From the NCBI RefSeq assembly GCF_011578285.1, contig NZ_CP049916.1, positions 248,001 to 312,000 on the forward strand: a stretch of 64,000 nt of DNA, written 5' to 3'. Of the stretch, positions 1 through 8,639 are shown piece by piece; position 1 is the first letter of the stretch, and each line of letters starts with the position of its first letter. The notes under the pieces are model-generated. The model did not search any database and was not told the origin of the DNA. It saw only the letters and a list, made by a program, of their open reading frames with translations. The stretch is from Acinetobacter lanii (GTDB lineage: Bacteria; Pseudomonadota; Gammaproteobacteria; Pseudomonadales; Moraxellaceae). A program made the position numbers and the translations under genes.

Positions 1-174
1 CCGCTTGCCAATATCACGGCATTTTTAAATGATCATGAAGAAAGTATTACAGTTGAATTTCCGCTTTTTGTTAAAATTGGCAAACTCAAGAAAACCAATG
101 TGAAGCAACATCACAACCGTGACATGGGGCAGGTGTTTGGCTTATTTAAAATGCGTCGTCTGATCATGGGTTAG
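1..174 (+). CDS. C-terminal end of an unidentified protein (partial)
   Basis: An open frame runs from the first base of the window to a TAG at 172-174 and encodes the last 57 residues of a protein whose start lies upstream. The tail is basic (KLKK, KMRRL) and ends in LIMG. I do not recognise the family from this fragment. Nothing in it looks like a signal peptide or a membrane helix. It converges on the broken acetyltransferase gene on the opposite strand. Confidence 0.6.
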   Translation, partial: PLANITAFLNDHEESITVEFPLFVKIGKLKKTNVKQHHNRDMGQVFGLFKMRRLIMG

Positions 175-231
175 TCGATGGCTGTATCACCCTAAAAAAG
201 AGAGCCTTTTAAGAGCAATGAAAGGCCATGC

Positions 232-654
232 TTAATCTTGAATGAGCCGTTTGCCTAAACAGACCATATCCATTTCTTCATAGCCCAATTGTTCATAGAA
301 GCTGTAAACATCGATATTCTCTTTAGGTAGCAACAGTTGTAGCTTCGGGCAACCGAGTGCAATCAAACGCTTTTCAAGTTGCTGGATCAATGCGGTCGCC
401 ACGCCATTGCGCTGAGCATGTGGATGTACCGCCAAATAATTCACCCAACCTCGATGCCCGTCATAGCCACCCATTAAGGTGGCAATCAACTGATCATCTT
501 TCACCGCCACTAAAAACAGCCCATCCTTGTGTGCCACTTTTCTAAAAATGTCGATTTCAGGGTTATTCCATGGTTAGGTTAAATCACACAATTCCCATAG
601 CACAATAATGTCGTCTAAATCACTTTCAAGATAAGGTCGGATAATGAACATCAT
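232..654 (-). pseudogene. GNAT acetyltransferase (YpeA-like), interrupted by one in-frame stop
   Basis: Read on the minus strand from the ATG at 652-654, the frame gives a 140-residue GNAT N-acetyltransferase very like E. coli YpeA: the N-terminal half has IIRPYLESDLDDI and VLWELCDLT, and the C-terminal half has the acetyl-CoA loop (AVHPHAQRNGVATAL), MGGYDGHRG and GYEEMDMVCLGKRLI. Frame and spacing are intact throughout, but a TAA at complement(574-576) falls between CDLT and PWNNPEIDI. One change from CAA (Gln) would explain it. A GTG at complement(535-537) could restart a 101-residue fragment lacking the first strand and helix of the fold, which is unlikely to be an active enzyme. Alternatives are a sequencing error or a very recent nonsense mutation, since no other damage is visible. 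Confidence 0.8.
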
Positions 655-814
655 ATTAATGATTATTTATTGATCTACTTAAACTAGCGCAATTTTGATT
701 TTTTAGTAAGTGAAATGAGTGTGATTTCTTTAGCTGATTACACAATCTAATGCCAAGGCGATCATTAAAAAAACTTTGTTTATGATATGTTTTACATATA
801 TTTTATTGATTGAT

Positions 815-896
815 AATTGATCAATTGTATTTAATAAATTGTTGTTTTAATAGGTTAATTTAACCTATTGTTGAATATTATTAATTCAACTAAAAT
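815..896 (+). promoter_or_regulatory. Promoter region with three DNA dyads upstream of the small secreted protein
   Basis: Three perfect symmetric elements precede the gene at 927. They are a 12-bp palindrome at 815-826 (AATTGATCAATT), a 21-bp dyad at 849-869 with 10-bp arms AATAGGTTAA / TTAACCTATT around one base, and directly abutting it a second 21-bp dyad at 870-890 with 7-bp arms GTTGAAT / ATTCAAC. A plausible sigma-70 promoter overlaps them: TTGTTG at 868-873, a 17-bp spacer, and TAAAAT at 891-896. The second dyad would fill the spacer, so a bound protein would control the promoter. The symmetry is seen directly; the regulator and promoter use are inferred. Confidence 0.5.
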
Positions 897-926
897 CTAA
901 GTTGTTTGATCTTGGGGCTTGAAGAA

Positions 927-1382
927 ATGAATGTTCTAAAAAGTGCAACTCAGATTTTTTTGTCGCTCTTTTGCGCGATGACGGTTTCAGCTTATGCTAA
1001 TCATACACTGATCGGTTTTAACCCAATCTCAGATGACGATTTAAGACAGGTGAGTGCAGCCTCTCGTTGGCTTGATGTGGCAAACCTCAATCATGTTCAA
1101 CATCAATCGAAACGAATTAAGCAAGCTCAGTGGTCTTTACAAAATGAAGCATTGACGGCTGATACCAATGCGTTTGGGCAGGATCGGATCATTTCACTGT
1201 TCAATCACATGCAATCCAATCCTGCCACTCAATTTTCAATGCAGGACAATCAGATTGTGATTCAACTGAATAACGTACATTTTGAGCGCATAGAAGTGGA
1301 TATGAATATCAATGGCTTAAAGAAGTTGATGGATCCTTTAAATATGACGCAATCATTGATGACTGGTGCAGTGGTCAGATAA
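927..1382 (+). CDS. Small exported protein of unknown function
   Basis: Predicted 151-residue protein. The ATG at 927 is preferred over the TTG at 906 because the protein then starts with a typical signal peptide (basic MNVLKS, hydrophobic core IFLSLFCAMTV, cleavage after SAYA) and a GGGG stretch sits upstream as a ribosome-binding site. The mature part opens with an acidic segment ISDDDLRQVSA, resembling the short D-L-x-x-V segments near the start of several Acinetobacter surface and pilus-associated proteins. The rest is soluble, rich in Asn and Gln, with no cysteines and no recognised domain. It is a single-gene unit with its own complex promoter and a terminator behind it. Function unknown; periplasmic or secreted location is likely. 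Confidence 0.65.
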   Translation: MNVLKSATQIFLSLFCAMTVSAYANHTLIGFNPISDDDLRQVSAASRWLDVANLNHVQHQSKRIKQAQWSLQNEALTADTNAFGQDRIISLFNHMQSNPATQFSMQDNQIVIQLNNVHFERIEVDMNINGLKKLMDPLNMTQSLMTGAVVR

Positions 1383-1430
1383 CAACGCGATCAGTACTCA
1401 TAAGCGCTACAGATACTTTTGTTTAGCGTT

Positions 1431-1457
1431 AAAAAAACGCCCCATAGGGCGTTTTTT
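1431..1457. terminator. Bidirectional rho-independent terminator
   Basis: AAAAAACGCCC, a CATA loop and GGGCGTTTTTT form a strong GC stem flanked by A and T runs. It serves both the plus-strand small secreted protein gene and the converging CoA-transferase gene. Confidence 0.9.
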
Positions 1458-1473
1458 ATGACTTAATTTTCGC

Positions 1474-2991
1474 TTAAGCTGTTTTTGCTTCGACTTGAGC
1501 AGCAAGCATATGACCTTGCTCTTCGAAGTTAGAGTGCCAAGACAACGCTTCACGAAGAAGATGAGGGGTTTGACCGCCTTTGGCACATGCACGATCAAAG
1601 TAGTCATTCAATGCATCGCGGTACATAGGATGCGCACAGTTGTCGATAATCGCACGTGCACGTTCACGCGGCGCTAAACCACGCAAGTCAGCCAGACCTT
1701 GTTCTGTCACCAATACGTCTACGTCATGACCAGTGTGGTCAACGTGAGAAGCAAATGGAACAACAGACGAGATATCGCCACCTTTGGCAATGGATTTGGT
1801 TACAAAGATCGCGATGTGCGCATTACGTGCAAAGTCACCTGAACCGCCAATACCATTCATCATTTTGGTGCCACATACATGCGTTGAGTTGACGTTACCG
1901 TAAATATCGAACTCAAGTGCCGTGTTGATCCCGATGATGCCTAAACGACGCACCAATTCAGGATGGTTCGAAATTTCCTGTGGACGAAGGACCAGTTTAT
2001 CTTTGTAGTGTTCAAGGTTGTTAAATACTTTCTCACCATATTTAGCTGACAAAGTAATTGAAGAACCTGACGCAAATTTCATTTTGCCTGCATCGATTAA
2101 TTCAAACGTACAGTCTTGCAGGACTTCTGAGTACATGATCAAGTCTTCAAAATTAGACTCTTTCAGACCTGTGAGTACTGCGTTGGCAATTGAACCGATC
2201 CCTGCTTGTAAAGGACCTAAGTTTTTCGGTAAACGACCAGTCTCAACTTCTTTTTCAAAGAAAGCGATCAAATGGTTAGCAATGCCTTGAGTCTCATCAT
2301 CTGGTGCAGTGACAGTCGATGGAGAGTCATGCATTTCGTTATTAAATACGATACCGACGATTTTAGAAGGGTCAATTTGAATCGCAGCCGTACCGATACG
2401 CTCATCCACTTGTGTCAATGGAATCGCTTGACGGGTTGGACGGTAAGACGGGATATAGATATCGTGCAAGCCTTCAAACGCAGGGCTTAAGCTGGTGTTG
2501 ATTTCAACAATCACTTTTTCAGCAAAAATTGCAAAGCTTGCAGAGTTACCAACAGACGTGGTTGGAATGATGCCACCATCTTCAGTAATCGCAACTGCTT
2601 CAATCACGGCAACATCTGGCTTTTTCAACTGTTGATTACGCATTTGTTCAACGGTTTCAGACAAATGCTGATCGATGAACATCACTTCGCCTTTGTTGAT
2701 GGCTTTACGTAAAGTGCTGTCGACTTGGAAAGGGAGGCGACGTGCTAAAACACCGGCTTCAGTCAATTGCTTGTCGAGGTCATTCCCTAGAGATGCACCG
2801 GTAATCAACGTGATTTTGAGCGGGTTTGCATGCGCTTGTTTAACCAATGCTAGAGGTACAGCTTTTGCTTCGCCGGCACGAGTAAATCCACTCATACCTA
2901 CCGTCATACCATCTTGGATAAAAGTAGCAGCTTGTTCAGCGCTCATGACTTTGTCATGAAGGGAAGCTAATCGAATACGATCTAAAGACAT
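1474..2991 (-). CDS. Acetyl-CoA hydrolase / succinyl-CoA:acetate CoA-transferase family enzyme
   Basis: 505 residues, the normal length for the family that includes yeast Ach1, Acetobacter AarC and E. coli ScpC. These cytoplasmic enzymes move CoA between acetate (or propionate) and succinate, or hydrolyse acetyl-CoA. The glycine-rich N-terminal FIQDGMTVGMSGFT, the central YSEVLQD with the likely CoA-thioester-forming glutamate (E289) and the C-terminal NGIGGSGDFARN plus VTEQGLADLRGL are all present. Which reaction it catalyses cannot be decided by eye; the glutamate in YSEVLQD favours transferase over simple hydrolase. It is a single transcription unit that ends in the terminator at 1431-1457. 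A likely role is scavenging acetate or propionate during growth on organic acids. Confidence 0.9.
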   Translation of the reverse strand: MSLDRIRLASLHDKVMSAEQAATFIQDGMTVGMSGFTRAGEAKAVPLALVKQAHANPLKITLITGASLGNDLDKQLTEAGVLARRLPFQVDSTLRKAINKGEVMFIDQHLSETVEQMRNQQLKKPDVAVIEAVAITEDGGIIPTTSVGNSASFAIFAEKVIVEINTSLSPAFEGLHDIYIPSYRPTRQAIPLTQVDERIGTAAIQIDPSKIVGIVFNNEMHDSPSTVTAPDDETQGIANHLIAFFEKEVETGRLPKNLGPLQAGIGSIANAVLTGLKESNFEDLIMYSEVLQDCTFELIDAGKMKFASGSSITLSAKYGEKVFNNLEHYKDKLVLRPQEISNHPELVRRLGIIGINTALEFDIYGNVNSTHVCGTKMMNGIGGSGDFARNAHIAIFVTKSIAKGGDISSVVPFASHVDHTGHDVDVLVTEQGLADLRGLAPRERARAIIDNCAHPMYRDALNDYFDRACAKGGQTPHLLREALSWHSNFEEQGHMLAAQVEAKTA

Positions 2992-3196
2992 GGTTTAAGC
3001 TCAATTCTTGTTCAAAACTAGACGGATTGTACCGCCCTACAGCGTGATTGTGCATCTCTGTTAGGCTAAGGTCTAATTCTTTCAAAAAATAGAGGTATAA
3101 ATTTTGGTGATGATTTTTAAGATATTGTTTTAAAAAATTATTTTAAAAAGCATATATCAATTAAACTGATTCAACTGTTGTAAAAATAATCAAAAC

Positions 3197-4657
3197 TCAA
3201 AATCGTTCCGATATCGATTGCTTAATCTTTTGGATTGGCGAGCTTGAGCTGATCTGTTCTTCGCCAACTGCGACAAGCGGTAACGAAATAATGGCTTCTA
3301 AACCGCCACCATCGCGATTTTGAATAATCAATTCACCCTGATGAATGTCCACAATTCGCTTTACAATCGCCAAGCCTAAACCGCTGCCTTGAATGGTCCG
3401 TGCCGAGTTTCCACGGACAAACGGCTGCATCAGTTCAGCAATTTGATCTTCAGGAATCCCTTCACCATGGTCGGCGACCCGTATTTGCAAATGCTCATTG
3501 TCCACAAAAGCCGATAGCTCGATTGGCTCTGCACCATAGCGTTTGGCATTGTTAATCAAATTACCGACCAAGCGTTTGAGCGACAGCGAACGTGCAGGAA
3601 TCATGGGAGTGTCTTGCGGGGTAAAACGAATGTCGAGCGGTTTAAATTGGATGGCCAATTCTTGTAAAAGGGTATTGATATTGGTGTCTTGAAGTTCTTC
3701 GTCTGAACCATCACGCATATAAGAAATGAACTGATTTAAAATCGCATCCATATCTTCAACATCATAAATCAGACCTTCTTTTAAGAAGTCTTCATCCGGT
3801 ATCATTTCTGCACTGAGTCGAATACGAGTCAATGGCGTGCGTAAGTCATGGGAAATCCCCGCCAACATAATCTGACGGTCACGTTCAGTTTGCTCAAGCG
3901 TATAAATCATATGGTTAAAGGCTTGATTCACCTGACGAATTTCAAGCGGACCATGATTGGTCTCTAAGTAGGGCGCTTTACCAGATTTACTATATAGGTT
4001 GGCGGCATTTTGCAGGCGGCGTAAAGGCCGATTGAGCTGACGTACCAAGGTTAAAATAATCACAGCAGAGATTAACGGTACACCCAATAGCCAGGCGAAG
4101 ATCAGCTCAGGACTATAGTTGGCATAGGTTTTCAGTGGTTCTTCGACCCAGTTACCATTCATTTCCGGGGTTTGAATCCAAATACGGGGACTCGGTTTAA
4201 ATTGGAAATACACCGTGACATTGGGCACATCGAGTTCTTTGGCTAAGGCTTTTTCAACCCGATTGGTAAAGAATTCTGCGATCAGTTTTTCACGCGGGTT
4301 TGGATATTCTCTCGGATCCGTCACATATTCAATGCCAGCGCGTTTTTTTAGCCATTCATCGACATCGAGTTCATTTTTGTCATGGAAAATTTGCAGTTTG
4401 GGGTTGTTAATAATTTCTAATTCAACCGCCAAATAACGGGCATGTTGTTGAATCTCAGGTAAATACAAGGTTTTCCAAAAAAACCATAACGACATAAACA
4501 AGCTAAAAAATACAACGAATAACACCAAGATGGTGGTACGCATAGCAGCGGAACGAGGTTTGATTTTATCTAGGAAGCGTTCCCACCGCGTACGTTTTTT
4601 TTCTGAGTACGTTTCGAATTCAGTAAAGCTTTGTGGGTCAACCGGGTCTAGTTTCAC
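3197..4657 (-). CDS. envZ: Sensor histidine kinase EnvZ
   Basis: 486-residue inner-membrane histidine kinase. An N-terminal cytoplasmic tail of about 40 residues is followed by a first membrane helix (about 41-62), a periplasmic sensing region (about 63-184), a second helix (about 185-205), a HAMP linker, and the dimerisation/phosphoacceptor motif ISHDLRTPL with phosphorylated H270. The ATP-binding domain has the N box NLINNAKRYG, the G1 box DHGEGIPE and the G2 box GSGLGLAIV. It should phosphorylate OmpR, encoded just upstream, in response to osmotic or envelope signals. The gap between the two genes is about 230 bp and holds a hairpin element, so the pair is less tightly coupled than usual. 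In Acinetobacter, EnvZ/OmpR homologues affect colony opacity, osmotolerance and virulence. Confidence 0.92.
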   Translation of the reverse strand: MKLDPVDPQSFTEFETYSEKKRTRWERFLDKIKPRSAAMRTTILVLFVVFFSLFMSLWFFWKTLYLPEIQQHARYLAVELEIINNPKLQIFHDKNELDVDEWLKKRAGIEYVTDPREYPNPREKLIAEFFTNRVEKALAKELDVPNVTVYFQFKPSPRIWIQTPEMNGNWVEEPLKTYANYSPELIFAWLLGVPLISAVIILTLVRQLNRPLRRLQNAANLYSKSGKAPYLETNHGPLEIRQVNQAFNHMIYTLEQTERDRQIMLAGISHDLRTPLTRIRLSAEMIPDEDFLKEGLIYDVEDMDAILNQFISYMRDGSDEELQDTNINTLLQELAIQFKPLDIRFTPQDTPMIPARSLSLKRLVGNLINNAKRYGAEPIELSAFVDNEHLQIRVADHGEGIPEDQIAELMQPFVRGNSARTIQGSGLGLAIVKRIVDIHQGELIIQNRDGGGLEAIISLPLVAVGEEQISSSSPIQKIKQSISERF

Positions 4658-4740
4658 ACCTTGTTCCTGTGAGATTTTAGAGAAGAATGTGCACGATGGA
4701 ATCTTAAATCTATCGGTTTAATTGCAGGAGCTCGTTGTAT

Positions 4741-4840
4741 TACTTTTTAGAAAAAGTAACCAAAAACTTTGCCATTCGCTGAACTCGCCCAACATTGACG
4801 AGACTTATAATTAAGCTCAGCTCAAACAGCAGCGAATGGC
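4741..4840. repeat. Possible dispersed repeat element with two hairpins between ompR and envZ
   Basis: The ompR-envZ gap contains TACTTTTT AG AAAAAGTA (4741-4758, 8-bp arms) followed by an 11-bp inverted repeat GCCATTCGCTG (4771-4781) / CAGCGAATGGC (4830-4840) with a 48-nt centre. There is no coding frame. The form (a hairpin with the AAAGTAACCAAA motif, then a long stem) resembles small non-coding intergenic repeats seen in many proteobacterial genomes. No second copy is visible in this window, so the repeat call is inference. Confidence 0.4.
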
Positions 4841-4887
4841 ATTTGCGCGAATCAAATAGGGGATTTGATGCACGCTAAAATTTAAAG

Positions 4888-5652
4888 TTACTCAGCACCA
4901 TCTGGAACAAACACATAACCTACACCCCAAACCGTTTGTATGTAGCGTGCACGTGCTGGGTTTTCTTCAATTAAACGGCGTAAACGAGACACTTGAACGT
5001 CAATCGAGCGCTCCATTGCGCCCCACTCACGACCACGCGCTAAATTCATCAGTTTGTCACGGGTTAAAGGCTCGCGTGGATGTTGAACCAGCGCTTTCAG
5101 TACCGCAAATTCACCTGTAGTCAACGTCACGACTTGACCTTCACGGGTCAGGGTGCGGGTCGATAAATCTAAAGACCATGGACCAAAAGACACCACTTCC
5201 ACATTTTGACTCGGTGCACCCGGCACTTCACGCACTTGACGACGTAACACCGCACGAATACGGGCTAACAATTCATTCGGATTAAACGGTTTAGGTAAGT
5301 AATCGTCTGCACCTGCTTCAAGACCTGCAATACGGTCAGAGTCACTGCCACGTGCGGTCAGCATGATGATCGGGGTGTCAATATTAGACTGGCGTAAACG
5401 ACGACAAATGCTTAAGCCATCTTCAACAGGTAGCATGAAATCCAGCACGATGAGTGAAAACAATTCACGTTGCAGTAAACGATCCATTTGCGTTGCATCA
5501 TGGGCAGTTTTTACCACAAAGCCTTTGTCTTCTAAAAAACGCTGTAAAAGGGTACGTAAACGCACATCATCATCGACAACTAAAATGCGTTCGACGCGGT
5601 CTGTTTCATTGTGTACAACATCTGTGTTTTCAGCAGGTACAACCAAACTCAT
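4888..5652 (-). CDS. ompR: Response regulator OmpR
   Basis: 254-residue OmpR/PhoB-type regulator. The receiver domain has the acidic pocket (VVDDD, D27-D28), the phosphoacceptor D71 in VLDFMLP and the LPKPF lysine. The C-terminal winged-helix domain carries LTTGEFAVLKAL and DVQVSRLRRLIEENP and ends in VWGVGYVFV. The ATG at 5650-5652 is chosen because it is preceded by AGGGAG at good spacing; the frame stays open 30 codons further upstream but without family-like sequence. It lies upstream of and in the same direction as envZ, as expected for the two-component pair. Targets are likely outer-membrane porin and envelope genes. Confidence 0.93.
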   Translation of the reverse strand: MSLVVPAENTDVVHNETDRVERILVVDDDVRLRTLLQRFLEDKGFVVKTAHDATQMDRLLQRELFSLIVLDFMLPVEDGLSICRRLRQSNIDTPIIMLTARGSDSDRIAGLEAGADDYLPKPFNPNELLARIRAVLRRQVREVPGAPSQNVEVVSFGPWSLDLSTRTLTREGQVVTLTTGEFAVLKALVQHPREPLTRDKLMNLARGREWGAMERSIDVQVSRLRRLIEENPARARYIQTVWGVGYVFVPDGAE

Positions 5653-6186
5653 GATGCACTCCCTTAAGTTGTATTTATAAATATTCGTTAGTCTCAGTAT
5701 ACAGGCTAAGTTCTTGTTAAGACTATGTATCAATTTGCTCAAAAATACAATTTTAAGCGTACTTTGAAACCAAATAACAACATGTAACAGTATTGAGCGC
5801 CTATGCTTTGTTTATAGAGAAAAATCAGGGACTTTGAAATCAAAAATCGCATGACTTAATTGTCCAAAGGTGGATTTGTTGAAAGTTTCAGCTTTTCGAT
5901 TAGCAAAACTTCATAATACGCTTCAAACTTAAACACCTGAAAGAGCTGTTATTGGTTGATCTTATGTAATGGGAAAAGTTGAAATAAAATGCTTTAGGTA
6001 ATTGAAGTTATTATTTTTTAAGCAAAGGATTGTAGGCTCAGATTTAAAATTAATCGTTTAAAAAAAGCAAGTTTTTGCACTTTTATTAAAATTTCCACTG
6101 CAAATATTCAAAACAACTGTGGATTTTATGGTCTCGGTCTTTATAATCACTAACTTTTAGTCCTTATCCTTGTGGAATTAAACACG
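5653..6186 (+). promoter_or_regulatory. Divergent intergenic region between ompR and tex
   Basis: A 534-bp A+T-rich gap with no supported gene. It must carry the ompR promoter (leftward) and the tex promoter (rightward). A consensus -10 box TATAAT lies at 6142-6147, placing a start site about 33 bases before the tex ATG; the -35 region is weak (TGTGGA near 6118). I see no small RNA or riboswitch. Confidence 0.45.
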
Positions 6187-8562
6187 ATGACTGACTTAGT
6201 TCAGCAGTTGGCAAAAGAAATTGCCGTACGTCCAAACCAAATAGAAGCTGCCATTAAGCTGATTGATGAAGGTTCTAGTGTTCCATTTATCGCACGTTAC
6301 CGTAAAGAAGTAACGCAAGGTTTAGACGATGCACAATTACGCCAACTCGATACGCGCTTAACGTATTTACGTGATTTATTTGAACGTCGTGAAAAAGTCA
6401 TTGAATCACTCAAAGAACAAAACAAACTCACCGATGATTTGCTTGCGCGCGTCAATGCGGTTGAAACTAAAAATGCATTAGAAGAAATTTACGCACCGTA
6501 TCGTCCAAAACGTACCAGTAAATCATTTAAAGCCAAAGAAGCCGGCTTAGGTCCGATTGCTGAGAAAATCCTGACTGAAAATGTTGAGCCTAACGACGCG
6601 CTGGCAGGTTTTAGCCATGAAGATTATGCAGATCTTGAAGCGCAGTTAGATGCCATCCAACACATTATTATTGATGATTGGGCACAGAACATTGCTTTAA
6701 CCACAGAATTAAAAGCAACTTTCGCAAAAACAGCGGTACTGAAAAGTTTAGTTGCAAGTGAAGAGAAAAAAGAAGTCGGCAAGAAATTCCGTGATTACTT
6801 CGATTTCTCTGAAAACCTCAATAAAGTGCCTTCACATCGTTTATTGGCGATGCTGCGTGGCCGTCAAGAAAATGTATTGGGCTTAAAAGTTGATGGTCAA
6901 GATGACGCACCATTGGCACGTATTGAAACTGAATACAACTTAGATCAAATTCAACCCCAAGCACGTCAAGACTTTTTAAAGCAAACGGCAAAATTATTTT
7001 GGTTAGGTAAAGTTCGTCCAGCCATTGAACATTCGCTGTTAACTGAAAAGCGTTTGGCTGCTGAAGCAGAAGCGATGGACGTATTTGCTGAAAACTTACG
7101 TCACTTGTTGTTGTCTGCGCCTGCAGGCGCGCGTACGACTTTGGGTGTGGATCCTGGTATTCGTACAGGCGTGAAATTGGCGGTGGTGAATGCATCAGGT
7201 GATGTTCTTGCACATAGCACAATTTATCCGTTTGCACCGAAAGAAGATAAAGCAGGTTCAATTGCTGAACTTGAACGTCTATGCCGTGAATTCAATGTCG
7301 ATTTAATCGCGATTGGTAATGGTACTGCAAGCCGTGAAACTGAAGCGGTTGTGGCTGAAATGATGGCTGCACATGCTGATCTTAAATTGACGCGTGTTTC
7401 TGTTTCAGAAGCGGGTGCATCTGTTTATTCAGCATCTGAATTGGCTTCACAAGAATTGCCAGATCTAGATGTTTCAATTCGTGGTGCAGTATCGATTGCA
7501 CGTCGTTTACAAGATCCTTTAGCAGAACTGGTGAAGATTGATCCGAAATCGATTGGTGTAGGTCAGTATCAACATGACGTCAACCAAACCGGTTTAGCAA
7601 AAACCCTTGAAGCGGTGGTTGAAGACTGTGTGAACTCAGTGGGCGTGGATGTGAATACAGCATCTTCTGCAATCTTGGGTTATATCGCAGGTTTAAATAA
7701 ATCAATCGCTCAGCAGATTGTAGACTTCCGTAAAGAAAATGGTCGTTTCGATAACCGTCAAGCGTTGAAAAACGTGCCACGTTTAGGCGAGCGTACCTTT
7801 GAACAAGCAGCAGGTTTCTTACGTATTCAAGACGGTACAGAACCTCTAGATGCCTCTGCAGTTCACCCTGAGTCATATGCTTTGGTGTCTAAAATTGTTG
7901 AAGCGAAAGCAACCACAGTAAAAGATATTATTGGCAATACTGAAATTATCCGTCAAATTGATGCTGAAGCATTCGTTGATGAAAAATTCGGTCTGCCAAC
8001 CATTAAAGATGTTTTGGCTGAACTGGAAAAACCAGGTCGTGACCCACGTCCAGAATTCCGTACTGCGAAGTTCCGTGAAGACATCACTGATGTAAAACAA
8101 CTCACTGAAGGTCTACAGCTTGAAGGTGTGATCACCAATGTAACCAACTTCGGTGCCTTCGTGGATATCGGTGTACATCAAGACGGTTTGGTGCATATTT
8201 CTGAACTTGCCAATGAGTTTGTGGCGGATCCGCATAAAGTGGTGAAACCAGGTCAAATCGTACAAGTGCGTGTTTTGCAAATTGATGCTGAACGTAACCG
8301 TGTCAATTTATCGATGCGTCCTGAAGGCTCTGAAGCGCCGGTGAAAGCGCCGCGTCAGCCACGTCGTGAGCCTGCAAATGGCGAACAACGTACAGAACGT
8401 AAACCACAGGGCAAGCGTCCGCAAAATGCACGTCCTCAAGGCGATCGTCCACAGGGTGAACGTCCGCAACGTCAAAAGCCACAAAATGCGAAACCACAAG
8501 AAGCGAAAATTGGTGGTTTAGGGGCATTGTTACTTCAAGCAGGGATTAAAGGTTCGAAGTAA
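6187..8562 (+). CDS. tex: RNA-binding transcription accessory protein Tex
   Basis: 791 residues with the full Tex/YhgF order: N-terminal helical region with VPFIARYRKE, a YqgF/RNase H-like domain (GVDPGIRTGVK, AIGNGTASRE), helix-hairpin-helix segments (IGVGQYQHDV, NVPRLGERTFEQAAGFLRI) and a C-terminal S1 RNA-binding domain (VITNVTNFGAFVDIGVHQDGL). Tex binds RNA and associates with transcription complexes. The ATG at 6187 is preferred over the GTG at 6172 because GGA lies about 10 bases before it and the protein then starts MTDL like other Tex proteins. After the S1 domain there is a low-complexity tail of about 70 residues rich in Arg, Pro and Gln, with repeated RPQ/KPQ units, probably an extra nucleic-acid-binding segment. 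Single gene with its own terminator. Confidence 0.95.
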   Translation: MTDLVQQLAKEIAVRPNQIEAAIKLIDEGSSVPFIARYRKEVTQGLDDAQLRQLDTRLTYLRDLFERREKVIESLKEQNKLTDDLLARVNAVETKNALEEIYAPYRPKRTSKSFKAKEAGLGPIAEKILTENVEPNDALAGFSHEDYADLEAQLDAIQHIIIDDWAQNIALTTELKATFAKTAVLKSLVASEEKKEVGKKFRDYFDFSENLNKVPSHRLLAMLRGRQENVLGLKVDGQDDAPLARIETEYNLDQIQPQARQDFLKQTAKLFWLGKVRPAIEHSLLTEKRLAAEAEAMDVFAENLRHLLLSAPAGARTTLGVDPGIRTGVKLAVVNASGDVLAHSTIYPFAPKEDKAGSIAELERLCREFNVDLIAIGNGTASRETEAVVAEMMAAHADLKLTRVSVSEAGASVYSASELASQELPDLDVSIRGAVSIARRLQDPLAELVKIDPKSIGVGQYQHDVNQTGLAKTLEAVVEDCVNSVGVDVNTASSAILGYIAGLNKSIAQQIVDFRKENGRFDNRQALKNVPRLGERTFEQAAGFLRIQDGTEPLDASAVHPESYALVSKIVEAKATTVKDIIGNTEIIRQIDAEAFVDEKFGLPTIKDVLAELEKPGRDPRPEFRTAKFREDITDVKQLTEGLQLEGVITNVTNFGAFVDIGVHQDGLVHISELANEFVADPHKVVKPGQIVQVRVLQIDAERNRVNLSMRPEGSEAPVKAPRQPRREPANGEQRTERKPQGKRPQNARPQGDRPQGERPQRQKPQNAKPQEAKIGGLGALLLQAGIKGSK

Positions 8563-8583
8563 TCTTTAAGCTTTAAATAAAAG

Positions 8584-8607
8584 ACCGCCTGATTGGGCGG
8601 TTTTTTT
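8584..8607 (+). terminator. Rho-independent terminator of tex
   Basis: ACCGCC, a TGATTG loop and GGCGGT are followed by seven bases of T, directly downstream of the tex stop codon. Confidence 0.9.
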
Positions 8608-8639
8608 ATGCGTTTAGATTGGTGTTCTAGAGGGCGTAT

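Noticed and set aside
2018..2959. Several plus-strand frames of 70-95 codons inside the CoA-transferase gene
   Set aside because: They run antisense to a well-conserved enzyme, have no ribosome-binding site and no recognisable domain; they are shadows of its codon pattern.
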